Assembly: GCF_001955695.1 (NCBI RefSeq)
Contig: NZ_CP019236.1
Span: 1,550,001 to 1,614,000 of the forward strand
DNA: 64,000 nt
Source of the DNA: Rhodoferax koreense
GTDB lineage: Bacteria; Pseudomonadota; Gammaproteobacteria; Burkholderiales; Burkholderiaceae_C
Reading direction: 5' to 3'
Shown here one piece after another: positions 33,106 through 42,686 of the stretch (position 1 is the stretch's first letter; each line of letters begins with the position of its first letter). The position numbers and the translations under genes were made by a program. The notes under the pieces were generated by a model. It did no database searches. It had not been told where the DNA came from and saw only the letters and a list, made by a program, of their open reading frames with translations.

Positions 33106-36100
33106 ATGATGAGGTCTTCCCAATCCCTCGCCAAAAAACTTGCGCTTGGGTGCTTCCTGGTATTGGCCAGCGTTTTCGGCTTGGGCGATGCGAACGCGCA
33201 ATCGACCAATCAGTGCTCGGTTGCGAATTCGCTGCCTGTGATTGCTTCGCCGGCCGACTCAGGCTTTGTCGCTGACGACACGGCCGGCCAGACCCACACC
33301 CCGACGTTGAATGGGTCTCAAACGACCACGCGCCTGGGCACCCAGCCGAACGGGGCGATCGGCGTGGCGGGTGAGCTTCAATGGAACAACTCCAATGGTG
33401 CCAACTCGGGCATGGCGACGTTGGAAATCCTCATCAACGGGGTCAGGTACGCGATGCTGTCCACATCGGACAGTTCAGCCGGCCTGAACAGTCCGAACGG
33501 GGTATTCCAGCCAGACAACGGATCGTCGATTTCCGTCGATGGCAATGCGGAAACCGCCACGCAGCAACCCTTTGTCGGTGATGCCTTCTCGAGTGGGCGC
33601 ACCTACCGTCCGTTCACCATTCGTCTGCCGCTTTCCGTCACGCGGGTCACCAGCGTGCAGTATCTCTATCGCTCCAATTACAACGGCGGCGGGGCAGACG
33701 ATGACATCCGCTTTCGCAACATCCAGATCAACCAGTGCAAGGCTTCGTTGCGTATCCAGAAGGTCATCGGCGGAGGCCGCGTATCGGCGACGAACCAGTT
33801 CACGCTGTCCATCGCGGACGCAGGGAGCACGCAGGCCAGTACCACCACGACCGGCACGGGGACGACTGTGGGCAACGGCACCGCAACGCTCGCGCCGTTC
33901 ACGGCAGGCACTGTCTATACATTGTCCGAAGTCGCATCGGGCAGCACGACGCTCAACAGCTACGACACGAGCTACGCATGTACCAATGCCTCCAGTGGTA
34001 CGGGAACCAGCATGCCCAGTGGAGCGGGCACGAGCTTCTCCCTCACGCCTGCGGCGGGCGATGATGTCACCTGCACGCTCGTGAACAATCTGCTGCCGCC
34101 TTCGTTGTCGATCACCAAGGCAAGCAACGGGCCGTGGACGGTAGGACAGCCCGGCGCCGCCTACACACTGACCGTTGGCAACACGGGAGCGGTGTCTACG
34201 AGCGGGACCATCACGGTGCGCGACCAGTTGCCATCGGGCATCGGCATCCGTCCGGCCAGTGGATTCGCCGCCGCGACCGGATGGACCTGCAGCTACTCGG
34301 ACGAGGCGGCGCAGAGTGCGACCACCATCGTTCCCAATACCGGCATGCTGATCGCATGTACTTCGGCGACAGCCCTTGCTGCCGGCGGCACCGCGGTGCT
34401 GATCATTCCCGTCGTGGTCACATCGGAATCGCCTTCCTCGGTTGTCAACTACGCTTCCGTTGGAGGCGGCGGCGACGCCTTCAACGGCGGCACAGCGCCC
34501 ACAGCAGGCCCGTCGTGCAGCAATGCCGCGCATTGCGCCAGTGCCACCACTGGCGTGACCGCCTCGCCGCCCGCACCCGCCACCTGCACGGTCGGAACGC
34601 CTGTCAACTTGTTGGCAACGGCCCCCTTTCAAAGCAACTTCTTTACCGACAGCACCACCGAAACGCGAACCGCCACGCTGACGGCGACTTCCGGCGACTA
34701 CAGGCTGGGTACCGGGAACGGTGGCCGCTTTGTCGTCGACATGAATTGGAAATGGAGCCCGGGCTACCCTTTGCCATCGAACGCGGCGACCATGACACTG
34801 CGCGTGAACGGAACCAATTACGCGACGATGACAACGCAAGCGGGCTTTGCCGGTTACGGGACGCTGGTGGCGCTGAACGGTGCGAGCCTGTTTGACGGAA
34901 CGACCACCCTGGAGACCAATCGGGTGTCGAACGAAGATATCTGGGTCACGCTGCCGTCTTCGGTCACAACGATCACCAGTGTGCAGATGACCTACACGGC
35001 GGGCTCGGCCGCGGATGATTTCTTCTTTACCGGTCCTGCGATCTATGGGTGTCCTGCTCCGGCCGATCTGTCGGTGACCAAGACCAACACCCCGGCGCAA
35101 GGCCCGAGCGACCTGGCCAACGACACCTACGTGCCTGGCGAGACCCGCAGCTACAGCATCGTGGTCCGCAACGGCGGGCCGTTCGGGGCGCAGAACGTGA
35201 CGGTGAGCGACCCGGTGCCGGCCGGCATCAGCGCCGGCACGGTGAGCTGGACCTGCGCGGCCACCTCTGGCGGGTCTGTCTGCGGCGCGGCCAGCGGCAG
35301 CGGGGCGCTCAACGACACCGGGCTGAACCTGCCGTCGGGCGCCGTGGCGACCTACACGGTCACCATGACCGTGCCCACCGGCTTCACCGGGGCACTGACC
35401 AATACGGTGACGGTCACGCCGCCGAGCAACGTCAACGATCCCAACCCGGCCAACAACACCGCCACCGACACCGACCAGGCCGCGGCACGCGTCACCCTCA
35501 GCAAACTGAGCCTGGGCGGTGTCGGCGCCTTCAGCCTCAGCGGCAGCAACGGCGTGGCGCCCCAGACGCTCACGACCACGGTGGCCGGCACGGCGGTGAG
35601 CGGCACGTCGCAGGTGCTGACGACGGCAGGCATCGCCACGACACTGACCGAAGCTAGCCCGCCGGCCGGCTACGTCCTCAGCGCCATCAACTGCACCGGC
35701 CTGGGCGGCGGCGGCACGGCCACGCCCGACCTGGCCGCGCGCAGCGTCACGCTCGATGCTGCCGCCACGGCCTCGGGGGCCAACATCACCTGCACCTTCA
35801 CCAACAGCCGCATCCCGCTGCTGCGGCTGCAAAAGGCCCTGCCCAGTGGCCGGGCCGCCGCGGCCGACCAGTTCACGCTGAACATGACCGGCATGGCGGG
35901 GCTGACCACCACCGGCAGCGGCAGCACCGCCACGGGCGTGCTCACGCACAGCGGTATCACGATCGGCAACAGCTACACCCTGTCGGAGGGCGGTGCGGGC
36001 GCCACCAACCTGGCCAACTACAGCAGCAGCTACGCCTGCACCAACGCCCTCGTCGGCGGGCAGACGCCCGGCGGCACGGGCACCAGCTTCTCCGTCACGC

Positions 36101-36459
36101 CGGTGGCCGGTGACGACCTCACCTGCACGCTGACGAACACGGCGATCCTGGCCGACCTGCAGGTGGTCAAGACCGCCAGCCCGCCCGGGGCGGTGCAGGT
36201 CGGCCAGGTGGTGACCTACACCATCGTGGCGACCAACAACGGCCCGGCCGCGGCCCACGGCGCGAAGCTCACCGACACCCCGGTGGGTCTGAACTGCCAG
36301 ATTCCCTCGGCCACGGCGACCTGCACAGCCACCGCCGGCGCCAGTTGCCCGTCTGCCACGGTGCCGGTGGCCAGCCTGACCGGCAGCGGCATCACCCTGC
36401 CGGCCTTCCCGAACGGCGGCTCGGTAATGCTGACGATGCAGTGCACGGTGTTGCCTTGA
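33106..36459 (+). CDS. Giant secreted DUF11 protein 2
   Basis: 1117 aa with a Sec signal peptide (cleavage near ANAQS). The unique N-terminal two thirds hold two lectin-like beta domains that resemble each other (one after TNQCSVANSLPVIASPADSG, one after CTVGTPVNLLATAPFQS), SpaA-like modules and a DUF11 repeat (LSITKASNGPWTVGQPGAAY). From about residue 653 it carries the shared block: DUF11, two SpaA-like modules and a final DUF11 ending CTVLP. All domains are extracellular beta modules. It has no LPXTG, autotransporter or T9SS-type end, so how it is held or released is unknown. Confidence 0.85.
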   Translation: MMRSSQSLAKKLALGCFLVLASVFGLGDANAQSTNQCSVANSLPVIASPADSGFVADDTAGQTHTPTLNGSQTTTRLGTQPNGAIGVAGELQWNNSNGANSGMATLEILINGVRYAMLSTSDSSAGLNSPNGVFQPDNGSSISVDGNAETATQQPFVGDAFSSGRTYRPFTIRLPLSVTRVTSVQYLYRSNYNGGGADDDIRFRNIQINQCKASLRIQKVIGGGRVSATNQFTLSIADAGSTQASTTTTGTGTTVGNGTATLAPFTAGTVYTLSEVASGSTTLNSYDTSYACTNASSGTGTSMPSGAGTSFSLTPAAGDDVTCTLVNNLLPPSLSITKASNGPWTVGQPGAAYTLTVGNTGAVSTSGTITVRDQLPSGIGIRPASGFAAATGWTCSYSDEAAQSATTIVPNTGMLIACTSATALAAGGTAVLIIPVVVTSESPSSVVNYASVGGGGDAFNGGTAPTAGPSCSNAAHCASATTGVTASPPAPATCTVGTPVNLLATAPFQSNFFTDSTTETRTATLTATSGDYRLGTGNGGRFVVDMNWKWSPGYPLPSNAATMTLRVNGTNYATMTTQAGFAGYGTLVALNGASLFDGTTTLETNRVSNEDIWVTLPSSVTTITSVQMTYTAGSAADDFFFTGPAIYGCPAPADLSVTKTNTPAQGPSDLANDTYVPGETRSYSIVVRNGGPFGAQNVTVSDPVPAGISAGTVSWTCAATSGGSVCGAASGSGALNDTGLNLPSGAVATYTVTMTVPTGFTGALTNTVTVTPPSNVNDPNPANNTATDTDQAAARVTLSKLSLGGVGAFSLSGSNGVAPQTLTTTVAGTAVSGTSQVLTTAGIATTLTEASPPAGYVLSAINCTGLGGGGTATPDLAARSVTLDAAATASGANITCTFTNSRIPLLRLQKALPSGRAAAADQFTLNMTGMAGLTTTGSGSTATGVLTHSGITIGNSYTLSEGGAGATNLANYSSSYACTNALVGGQTPGGTGTSFSVTPVAGDDLTCTLTNTAILADLQVVKTASPPGAVQVGQVVTYTIVATNNGPAAAHGAKLTDTPVGLNCQIPSATATCTATAGASCPSATVPVASLTGSGITLPAFPNGGSVMLTMQCTVLP
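35062..36459 (+). repeat. 1.4-kb near-identical block, copy 2
   Basis: Starts at GCCGATCTGTCGG and runs to the stop codon. It matches 31584-32980 (offset 3478, 3479 after the copy-1 deletion) and 39935-41332. This copy lacks the DUF6923 portion present in copies 1 and 3. Confidence 0.92.
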
Positions 36460-36502
36460 ACCAGGGCGGTCATCCCCGCATGTCAACGAGAGCTGGCCCG
36501 GC

Positions 36503-37795
36503 TCATTCCCGCAGCCGGCGCAGCAGTTCGGGATCCGGGTAACCATCCGCTGGCACGCCGATGCTGCGCTGGTAGGCGCGGATCGCGCCGCGCGTGGCCG
36601 GGCCCATCATGCCGTCGGGCGTGCCGCTCGCAAAACCACGCTTGTTCAGTGCCGTCTGCAGTGCGAGCACCTGGCTGCGTGTCGGTGCCTGCAGATCACG
36701 CGGCCAGGCCGCCTGCACTTCTGCGCCACCCGCCAGGCGTTGCGACAGCAGGCTGACGGCGAGTGCGTAGCTCACCGAGTTGTTGTAGCGCAGGATGGAG
36801 CGGAAACTCGGGCCGACCAGGAACGCCGGGCCACGCGCGCCTGCGGGCAGGAGGACTTCCGCATCGGTCAACGGTGGCAGTGCGCTGCCATCGGCGCTGC
36901 GCAAACCCTCGGCCGTCCATAGCGCGGCCGGTTGACGCACAGTGGCATCGGCCCGGGCCACGTCGAAGCCGGGCGGCAACTGGACTTCCGTGCCCCAGGG
37001 TTGGTCGGCCTGCCAGCCGGAGCGGGCCAGAAAGTTGGCGGTAGAGGCCAGCACGTCGGCCATGCTGCCCCAGATGTCGCGCCGGCCGTCGCCGTCGGCG
37101 TCCACCGCATAGGCCAGGAAGTTGGACGGCAGGAACTGCGTCTGGCCCATGGCGCCCGCCCATGAGCCGATCATGTGGCCACGGTCGATGTCGCCGTTCT
37201 GCAGGATCTGCAGGGCCGCGAGCAACTGGCCGCGTGCCCATTCCTCACGCCGGCCCTCGAAGCCCAGCGTGGCCAGGGCGTCGATGGTCGGGATGTCGCC
37301 ATAGTTGCTGCCGTAGTTGCTCTCCATGCCCCAGATGGCGATCAGGATGTTGGCCGGCACGCCGTAACGCGCCGCCGCCGCATCGGCCTCGGCCCGCACC
37401 TGCAGCCATTTGTCCTGTCCGCGGGCGACGCGTTGCGGCGACACGGCGGTGTCGAGATAGTCCCACACCGTGCGCGTGAATTCGGGCTGCGCACGGTCGG
37501 CGGCCACCACACGCGGCAGTTCCTGCACACCATCGAACGCCTCGCGCAGGATGGTGTCGCTGATGCCCGCGGCGCGCGCCGTGACCCGGAAGTCCTCGAT
37601 CCAGCGGGCGAAGCCCTGGGCCCGCACGGCGTCGCCGGCTGGGGCGAGCTGGCTTGGGACGGGCGCGGCAGACGACGGTGGTACAGGCGGGCTTGCCGGG
37701 TGGGGCGGTGCCGTGGCACAGCCGGCCAGCCATGCAGCACCGGCAAGGTAGAGCAGCCGGACCTGACCAAGCGATGAATGGATGCGGTGTTTCAT
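36503..37795 (-). CDS. Lytic murein transglycosylase (MltB/SLT_2 type) with peptidoglycan-binding domain
   Basis: 430 aa from the ATG at 37795. A lipobox (LAGAAWLAGC) predicts an outer-membrane lipoprotein. The SLT_2 catalytic domain has the Glu in 'ILIAIWGMESNYGSNYG' and 'GSWAGAMGQTQFLPSNF'. A PG_binding_1 domain closes the protein (LNKRGFASGTPDGMMG). It cleaves the MurNAc-GlcNAc bond to make 1,6-anhydro ends. It sits on the opposite strand between DUF11 genes 2 and 3 and looks like an ordinary core gene. Confidence 0.92.
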   Translation of the reverse strand: MKHRIHSSLGQVRLLYLAGAAWLAGCATAPPHPASPPVPPSSAAPVPSQLAPAGDAVRAQGFARWIEDFRVTARAAGISDTILREAFDGVQELPRVVAADRAQPEFTRTVWDYLDTAVSPQRVARGQDKWLQVRAEADAAAARYGVPANILIAIWGMESNYGSNYGDIPTIDALATLGFEGRREEWARGQLLAALQILQNGDIDRGHMIGSWAGAMGQTQFLPSNFLAYAVDADGDGRRDIWGSMADVLASTANFLARSGWQADQPWGTEVQLPPGFDVARADATVRQPAALWTAEGLRSADGSALPPLTDAEVLLPAGARGPAFLVGPSFRSILRYNNSVSYALAVSLLSQRLAGGAEVQAAWPRDLQAPTRSQVLALQTALNKRGFASGTPDGMMGPATRGAIRAYQRSIGVPADGYPDPELLRRLRE

Positions 37796-38083
37796 GCGCC
37801 GATTTTCGCTGTTGGAGCGAAGGGCCAACCCGGGTGCCGACCAGCCACGGGCAAGGATGCTCGCTATGCAAGGAAAAAATTAGTTTCTTAGTACCTAATT
37901 ATGTAAGCAAATGATTAAACCAAGATAGAAAAACGGAATTTTGTAGACAATCAAAAATAAAAAAACGCTCATCTACTTTTCTATTTATTTGCCGCATAAC
38001 GGTTTCCGTTGCATGCAACATTTTTCACCGAACAACGGAGATCAGTTCGCAGGACTTCGCCACGCCTGCCGCGAGGCGTTGCC

Positions 38084-41000
38084 ATGCTGGTGAAAGCAGT
38101 CGTGTTGGCCGTAAAACGATGCCTGTGGCAAAGCGCCTGGGCCGGGCTCTGCATGCTCGCTGCCGGCGCCTGCCTTCCCTTCATGGCACAAGCCGACCAA
38201 TGGATGACAACGGCGACCGGCACGACAGCCAGTAACGGGCAGGCGATGTCGCTGGGGTTCGGCAACGGGGTCACGGCGACCTATACCCAGGGCGCCGCCA
38301 TCAACAACCCTGCTTTTTGCGGCTCAAGCCAACACGCCGCGCCTGGTGGGACCTTGGGTGGCACCAACGTTGCCACATTCATCGAACCCGATCCACCGGC
38401 GGGCAGCGTTTCCGTCAGCCAATGCATCGGCAACGGTGCCGCGGGGGTCCTGCGTACGGTGCCACACAGCTTCAGCTTCAACAAGCCGATCATCGGCCCG
38501 GTCCTCCACCTCCAGAATCTGGACGGCACCGTATACGACGTGAGCGCCACCACCATCTCGGGCGGGGCGGTCACGTACACCCAACTGGCCAAGAACGACG
38601 CCATGGAGGTGGCAGCGCTGAATGGGACCACCACGCGCTTCAACGACACGCCACAGCCTGCGGACAACGGCGGCTGCATGGGGAACGGCGGAGGCAACCC
38701 TAGCGGCGCGTGCGGCAGTTTCCGCATGAATGGGGGGCCGGTTCAGAGCTGGTCCGCGGCGAACCGCCAGCTCATCGCTTACAACTCCGGAGATGGTTGG
38801 ACCTGGTCGGTGTCTTTCCAGACGGCGCGTTTGACCAAGGCATTCGCTGCGGCGTCGATCCAGTCGGGCCAGACCACCGCATTGACCTTCACGATCGATA
38901 ACACCAACGCGACCAACGGCACCAACGCGGCGACGGCGATGCCGCTGGGGCCCCTCGACTTCACGGATATTTTTCCCGCCGGCCTGAGCCTCGCCAACGG
39001 GATCAGCAGCAGCACCTGCAGCGGCGCCACGGTGGCGAACACTTCTGGCGGTACGCTCAATGCAGGCGATACCGGCGTGCAGGTAAGCGGCCTCACGGTG
39101 GCTGCGAACGCGAGTTGCACAGTGTCGGTCTCGGTGACGGCGGTTTCCAGCGGAACTTATTCGAATACCGCCGCCAACATGAGCAGCACGATCGGCAATC
39201 TCGTCCTGGCGCCCAGCGCATCTTTGACGGTGGTGCCGCAACCCGGATTCGGGAGCTGCAATGCGCGGATGTTCCTGGACCAGGTCAGTACGGCGAGCAG
39301 TCCGAATGTGTCCACGTTGTACAACGTGGGCTATTTGAGTTCACCGTTCACCTACACCAGCCTCGGCACGGGCCTGGCGCGCAACGGCATCGGCTACAAC
39401 CCGCTGGACAACTACATTTACGGCATCGAGTGGGACGGCTCTAGCGGCAACGAATTGATCCGGGTGGGCTCGGACGGCAGCAGTGTCAACCTGGGTGTCA
39501 TCGCCGGACTGCCCGTGGGCAACTACAGCAACGGCGTGATTTCGCCCGCGGGCGACTATTACCTGACCTCCGGATCCGGCGGCGCGACGCTGTACCGCGT
39601 CAACATCGCCGCGCGCACGGCCACCAGCATCAGCATGAGCCAGTCCATCCTGGTGTCGGACCTGGCCTGGTACAACGGGCTGTTGTACGGCCTCAGTGGC
39701 GGCAGGCTGGTCAGTGTCAATCCAGGCTCTGGCGTCGTTGTCGACAATGGCTCGACCTCGCCGCTCGGTTCGGCGATTGCGATGTGGGGCTTCAGCAACG
39801 CGCTGCTGGCCAGCGGCGGCGGGCCCATCTACGCCATCGACCCGGCCACCGGAGCCGCCACGCTGATGAGCAGTGCACCAGCTGCGGGCAACGCCGACGG
39901 CGCCAACTGCGCCAGCGCCGCCATCCAATTCCCCGCCGATCTGTCGGTGACCAAGACCAACACCCCGGCGCAAGGCCCGAGCGACCTGGCCAACGACACC
40001 TACGTGCCCGGCGAGACCCGCAGCTACGCCATCGTGGTCCGCAACGGCGGGCCGTTCGGGGCGCAGAACGTGACGGTGAGCGACCCGGTGCCGGCCGGCA
40101 TCAGCGCCGGCACGGTGAGCTGGACCTGCGCGGCCACCTCTGGCGGGTCTGTCTGCGGCGCGGCCAGCGGCAGCGGGGCGCTCAACGACACCGGGCTGAA
40201 CCTGCCGTCGGGCGCCGTGGCGACCTACACGGTCACCATGACCGTGCCCACCGGCTTCACCGGGGCACTGACCAATACGGTGACGGTCACGCCGCCGAGC
40301 AACGTCAACGATCCCAACCCGGCCAACAACACCGCCACCGACACCGACCAGGCCGCGGCACGCGTCACCCTCAGCAAACTGAGCCTGGGCGGTGTCGGCG
40401 CCTTCAGCCTCAGCGGCAGCAACGGCGTGGCGCCCCAGACGCTCACGACCACGGTGGCCGGCACGGCGGTGAGCGGCACGTCGCAGGTGCTGACGACGGC
40501 AGGCATCGCCACGACACTGACCGAAGCTAGCCCGCCGGCCGGCTACGTCCTCAGCGCCATCAACTGCACCGGCCTGGGCGGCGGCGGCACGGCCACGACC
40601 GACCTGGCCGCGCGCACCGTCACGCTCGATGCTGCCGCCACGGCCTCGGGGGCCAACATCACCTGCACCTTCACCAACAGCCGCATCCCGCTGCTGCGGC
40701 TGCAAAAGGCCCTGCCCAGTGGCCGGGCCGCCGCGGCCGACCAGTTCACGCTGAACATGACCGGCATGGCGGGGCTGACCACCACCGGCAGCGGCAGCAC
40801 CGCCACGGGCGTGCTCACGCACAGCGGTATCACGATCGGCAACAGCTACACCCTGTCGGAGGGCGGTGCGGGCGCCACCAACCTGGCCAACTACAGCAGC
40901 AGCTACGCCTGCACCAACGCCCTCGTCGGCGGGCAGACGCCCAGCGGCACGGGCACCAGCTTCTCCGTCACGCCGGTGGCCGGTGACGACCTCACCTGCA

Positions 41001-41332
41001 CGCTGACGAACACGGCGATCCTGGCCGACCTGCAGGTGGTCAAGACCGCCAGCCCGCCCGGGGCGGTGCAGGTCGGCCAGGTGGTGACCTACACCATCGT
41101 GGCGACCAACAACGGCCCGGCCGCGGCCCACGGCGCGAAGCTCACCGACACTCCGGTGGGTCTGAACTGCCAGATTCCCTCGGCCACGGCGACCTGCACA
41201 GCCACCGCCGGCGCCAGCTGCCCGTCTGCCACGGTGCCGGTGGCCAGCCTGACCGGCAGCGGCATCACCCTGCCGGCTTTCCCGAACGGCGGCTCAGTGA
41301 CCGTCACCGTGCGGTGCACGGTGCTGCCGTGA
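38084..41332 (+). CDS. Giant secreted DUF6923/DUF11 protein 3
   Basis: 1082 aa from the ATG at 38084 (GAGG lies upstream; the frame is open from 38009). Signal peptide with hydrophobic AWAGLCMLAAGACLPFMAQA. The unique N-terminus (about 40-280) is a beta domain, followed by a DUF11-like repeat. From residue about 386 the protein is nearly identical to protein 1: DUF6923, DUF11, two SpaA-like modules and the final DUF11 ending RCTVLP. It is the intact counterpart to frameshifted protein 1. The 5' region 37796-38083 is AT-rich, unlike the surrounding DNA, and probably holds its promoter. Confidence 0.85.
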   Translation: MLVKAVVLAVKRCLWQSAWAGLCMLAAGACLPFMAQADQWMTTATGTTASNGQAMSLGFGNGVTATYTQGAAINNPAFCGSSQHAAPGGTLGGTNVATFIEPDPPAGSVSVSQCIGNGAAGVLRTVPHSFSFNKPIIGPVLHLQNLDGTVYDVSATTISGGAVTYTQLAKNDAMEVAALNGTTTRFNDTPQPADNGGCMGNGGGNPSGACGSFRMNGGPVQSWSAANRQLIAYNSGDGWTWSVSFQTARLTKAFAAASIQSGQTTALTFTIDNTNATNGTNAATAMPLGPLDFTDIFPAGLSLANGISSSTCSGATVANTSGGTLNAGDTGVQVSGLTVAANASCTVSVSVTAVSSGTYSNTAANMSSTIGNLVLAPSASLTVVPQPGFGSCNARMFLDQVSTASSPNVSTLYNVGYLSSPFTYTSLGTGLARNGIGYNPLDNYIYGIEWDGSSGNELIRVGSDGSSVNLGVIAGLPVGNYSNGVISPAGDYYLTSGSGGATLYRVNIAARTATSISMSQSILVSDLAWYNGLLYGLSGGRLVSVNPGSGVVVDNGSTSPLGSAIAMWGFSNALLASGGGPIYAIDPATGAATLMSSAPAAGNADGANCASAAIQFPADLSVTKTNTPAQGPSDLANDTYVPGETRSYAIVVRNGGPFGAQNVTVSDPVPAGISAGTVSWTCAATSGGSVCGAASGSGALNDTGLNLPSGAVATYTVTMTVPTGFTGALTNTVTVTPPSNVNDPNPANNTATDTDQAAARVTLSKLSLGGVGAFSLSGSNGVAPQTLTTTVAGTAVSGTSQVLTTAGIATTLTEASPPAGYVLSAINCTGLGGGGTATTDLAARTVTLDAAATASGANITCTFTNSRIPLLRLQKALPSGRAAAADQFTLNMTGMAGLTTTGSGSTATGVLTHSGITIGNSYTLSEGGAGATNLANYSSSYACTNALVGGQTPSGTGTSFSVTPVAGDDLTCTLTNTAILADLQVVKTASPPGAVQVGQVVTYTIVATNNGPAAAHGAKLTDTPVGLNCQIPSATATCTATAGASCPSATVPVASLTGSGITLPAFPNGGSVTVTVRCTVLP
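39238..41332 (+). repeat. 2.1-kb near-identical block, copy 3
   Basis: Partner of copy 1 (30887-32980); includes the 1.4-kb part shared by all three genes from 39935. Differences from copy 1 include ACGACCGAC for ACGCCCGAC and the last ten codons. Confidence 0.92.
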
Positions 41333-41362
41333 TGGCGCGGAAAGGCCGAATCGCCCAATGAA

Positions 41363-41394
41363 AAACCCCTTGATCCGTGCGAATCAAGGGGTTT
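41363..41394 (-). terminator. Displaced tRNA-Leu terminator
   Basis: Perfect 12-bp stem (41363-41374 with 41383-41394, 8-nt loop). Read on the minus strand it runs into TTTTT. It lies 13 bp beyond the tRNA-Leu 3' fragment at 41408-41462 in the sense in which the intact tRNA is transcribed. It probably was that tRNA's terminator before island insertion; it could also end DUF11 gene 3 transcripts from the other side. Confidence 0.8.
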
Positions 41395-41407
41395 GCATGA
41401 GGTGCCG

Positions 41408-41462
41408 TGGTGCCCGGGGCCGGAATCGAACCGGCACACCTTTCGGTGGGGGATTTTGAGTC
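41408..41462 (-). repeat. Island attachment site, distal copy (tRNA-Leu 3' fragment)
   Basis: 55-bp exact direct repeat of 56967-57021. It covers the tRNA-Leu 3' part from CCA to the anticodon arm but lacks the 5' third, so it is not a functional tRNA. Marks the far end of the 15.6-kb island. Confidence 0.92.
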
Positions 41463-41835
41463 GCTGTGTAAGGTGCTCTGTCTGGGTAAGCGGTGCGAAG
41501 CTGAGCGAAGGTTGAAGAAGTAAAAAGTAATTTCAGATCAGTAGGTTAGCGAAGTTTTGCGAAATCGGTGAAAACTGATCTGTGTACCTGTACTGTACCG
41601 CGGATGCGCTTCTTTGGAGGGGTGGTTGGTGGTCCTAACTCGATGGCGCGCAGTGATTTGCGATGGACCCCGCCAGGCTGATTTCCGCCATTCGCACGCC
41701 GGATGCAGACGGCTGTCTCAGACGCAACTGGTCAACTACATTCCAGCACAGCGCTAGTTGGTTGGACTGGAAAATCTATGTCACGCCCATCCATAGTTGA
41801 GCAGCAAACGAAGCTGGCGTGAAGCCCAAGCTGCA
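41463..41835. other. Island end without a gene
   Basis: No credible ORF. A 9-bp inverted repeat CAGATCAGT/ACTGATCTG (41534-41542 and 41574-41582) and repeated GCGAAG words near the attachment site could be recombinase arm sites. No integrase gene is present here, where one is usually found. Confidence 0.4.
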
Positions 41836-42207
41836 ATGAAGACGCCGACGCTGACCGCCACTATGGGCCAACAAGCTGCTGAGCGACTTATCAAAGCGCT
41901 TTCATCGCCCCTGCGGCGTATCGGCTACCAGGCCTATACAAGCGAGCAGTCGCAAGAGGCCCGCGGCCAGTACGAATACGCAGAGCAGGAGGCGCGGGCA
42001 AAGCGCGCTGGCCTTTGGCGTGACGTTGAGGTGACCACACCGTGGGACTGGCGGCGCGGAAAACGGCGACTGCTGTTGGGGAATCGACTCCGCAATACCG
42101 CTACGTCGAGGTCAACGGACGCCCATGAAATCTGCGAATTGGTGCTCTCGGCCACGAAGGGTTGGCCACTGCAAAGCCGCGAACGACAGCTGCAGACTGA
42201 TTGCTGA
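41836..42207 (+). pseudogene. Thermonuclease (SNase) C-terminal remnant
   Basis: The open frame contains the typical end of staphylococcal-nuclease-fold proteins ('YAEQEARAKRAGLW' then 'PWDWRRGKR'), but the N-terminal catalytic half is absent and the tail after GKR is unrelated. A broken fragment of a plasmid/ICE-type nuclease gene. Confidence 0.5.
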
Positions 42208-42686
42208 CTTTGAGATTTCAGCGCTGAGCGACCGCGGCGCGCGAAACCCGCCATTTACGTTCAACAGGCGCGTCGGTCCGCTGTACATCCCGAATCGGTC
42301 AGTCAGCGACAGCTCGTCCCCAAGCTGCGCGAGCGGCTGTTTGCGCAATCGGCGAGTTGGCGCTGTGCGCCCCTGATCTGACATCGGCTTTGCTGATTTC
42401 GCCGCCCCAAACCTGCCGGTCAGACACCCCGCGCACTCGGCCAAACGCGGGTGGAAGAAATCGGCAGCGCTTTGGGCTTCGGGCGTCGACAAACTCCCAG
42501 GAATCAAAAGCTGATGTGAAGATTCTCGAGGGATCAAGCAACCATGGGAACTGGCGCAAACCCAGTGTTCATGCGGGTCAGTGGGCTTTTGCAAGGCCTT
42601 CCATCGACTTTCACCTGCCCCGGCAGCTAATTCTTCATTCAATGGAGCATGTATTTATATGTATCGATCAGAACATCAAAGGGAAT
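42208..42686. other. Gap between thermonuclease remnant and retron
   Basis: Open frames exist on both strands but none shows recognisable protein features, a good ribosome-binding site or codon use like its neighbours. I see no terminator hairpin at the retron end. Confidence 0.45.

Noticed and set aside
33475..36546. 1023-codon open frame antisense to DUF11 gene 2 (and similar antisense frames at 30990-32471 and 39341-41131)
   Set aside because: They mirror the sense genes, are rich in Arg/His/Gly as high-GC antisense frames are, and have no domains. The sense frames have signal peptides and recognised domains.
30887..41332. Mobile element explaining the repeated DUF11 blocks
   Set aside because: Blocks lack terminal inverted repeats, target duplications or a transposase, and they end at the stop codon in frame. 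Gene conversion or duplication fits better.
29568..41332. CRISPR array
   Set aside because: Repeats are kilobase-long coding blocks. No short regularly spaced repeats were seen anywhere in the window.
41408..41462. A second tRNA-Leu gene
   Set aside because: Only the 3' two thirds is present; the 5' acceptor strand and D-arm are missing. It is the displaced attachment-site copy.
42112..42642. 176-aa open frame on the minus strand before the retron RT
   Set aside because: No start signals, no recognisable motif and composition unlike a protein; overlapping frames on the other strand are equally open.
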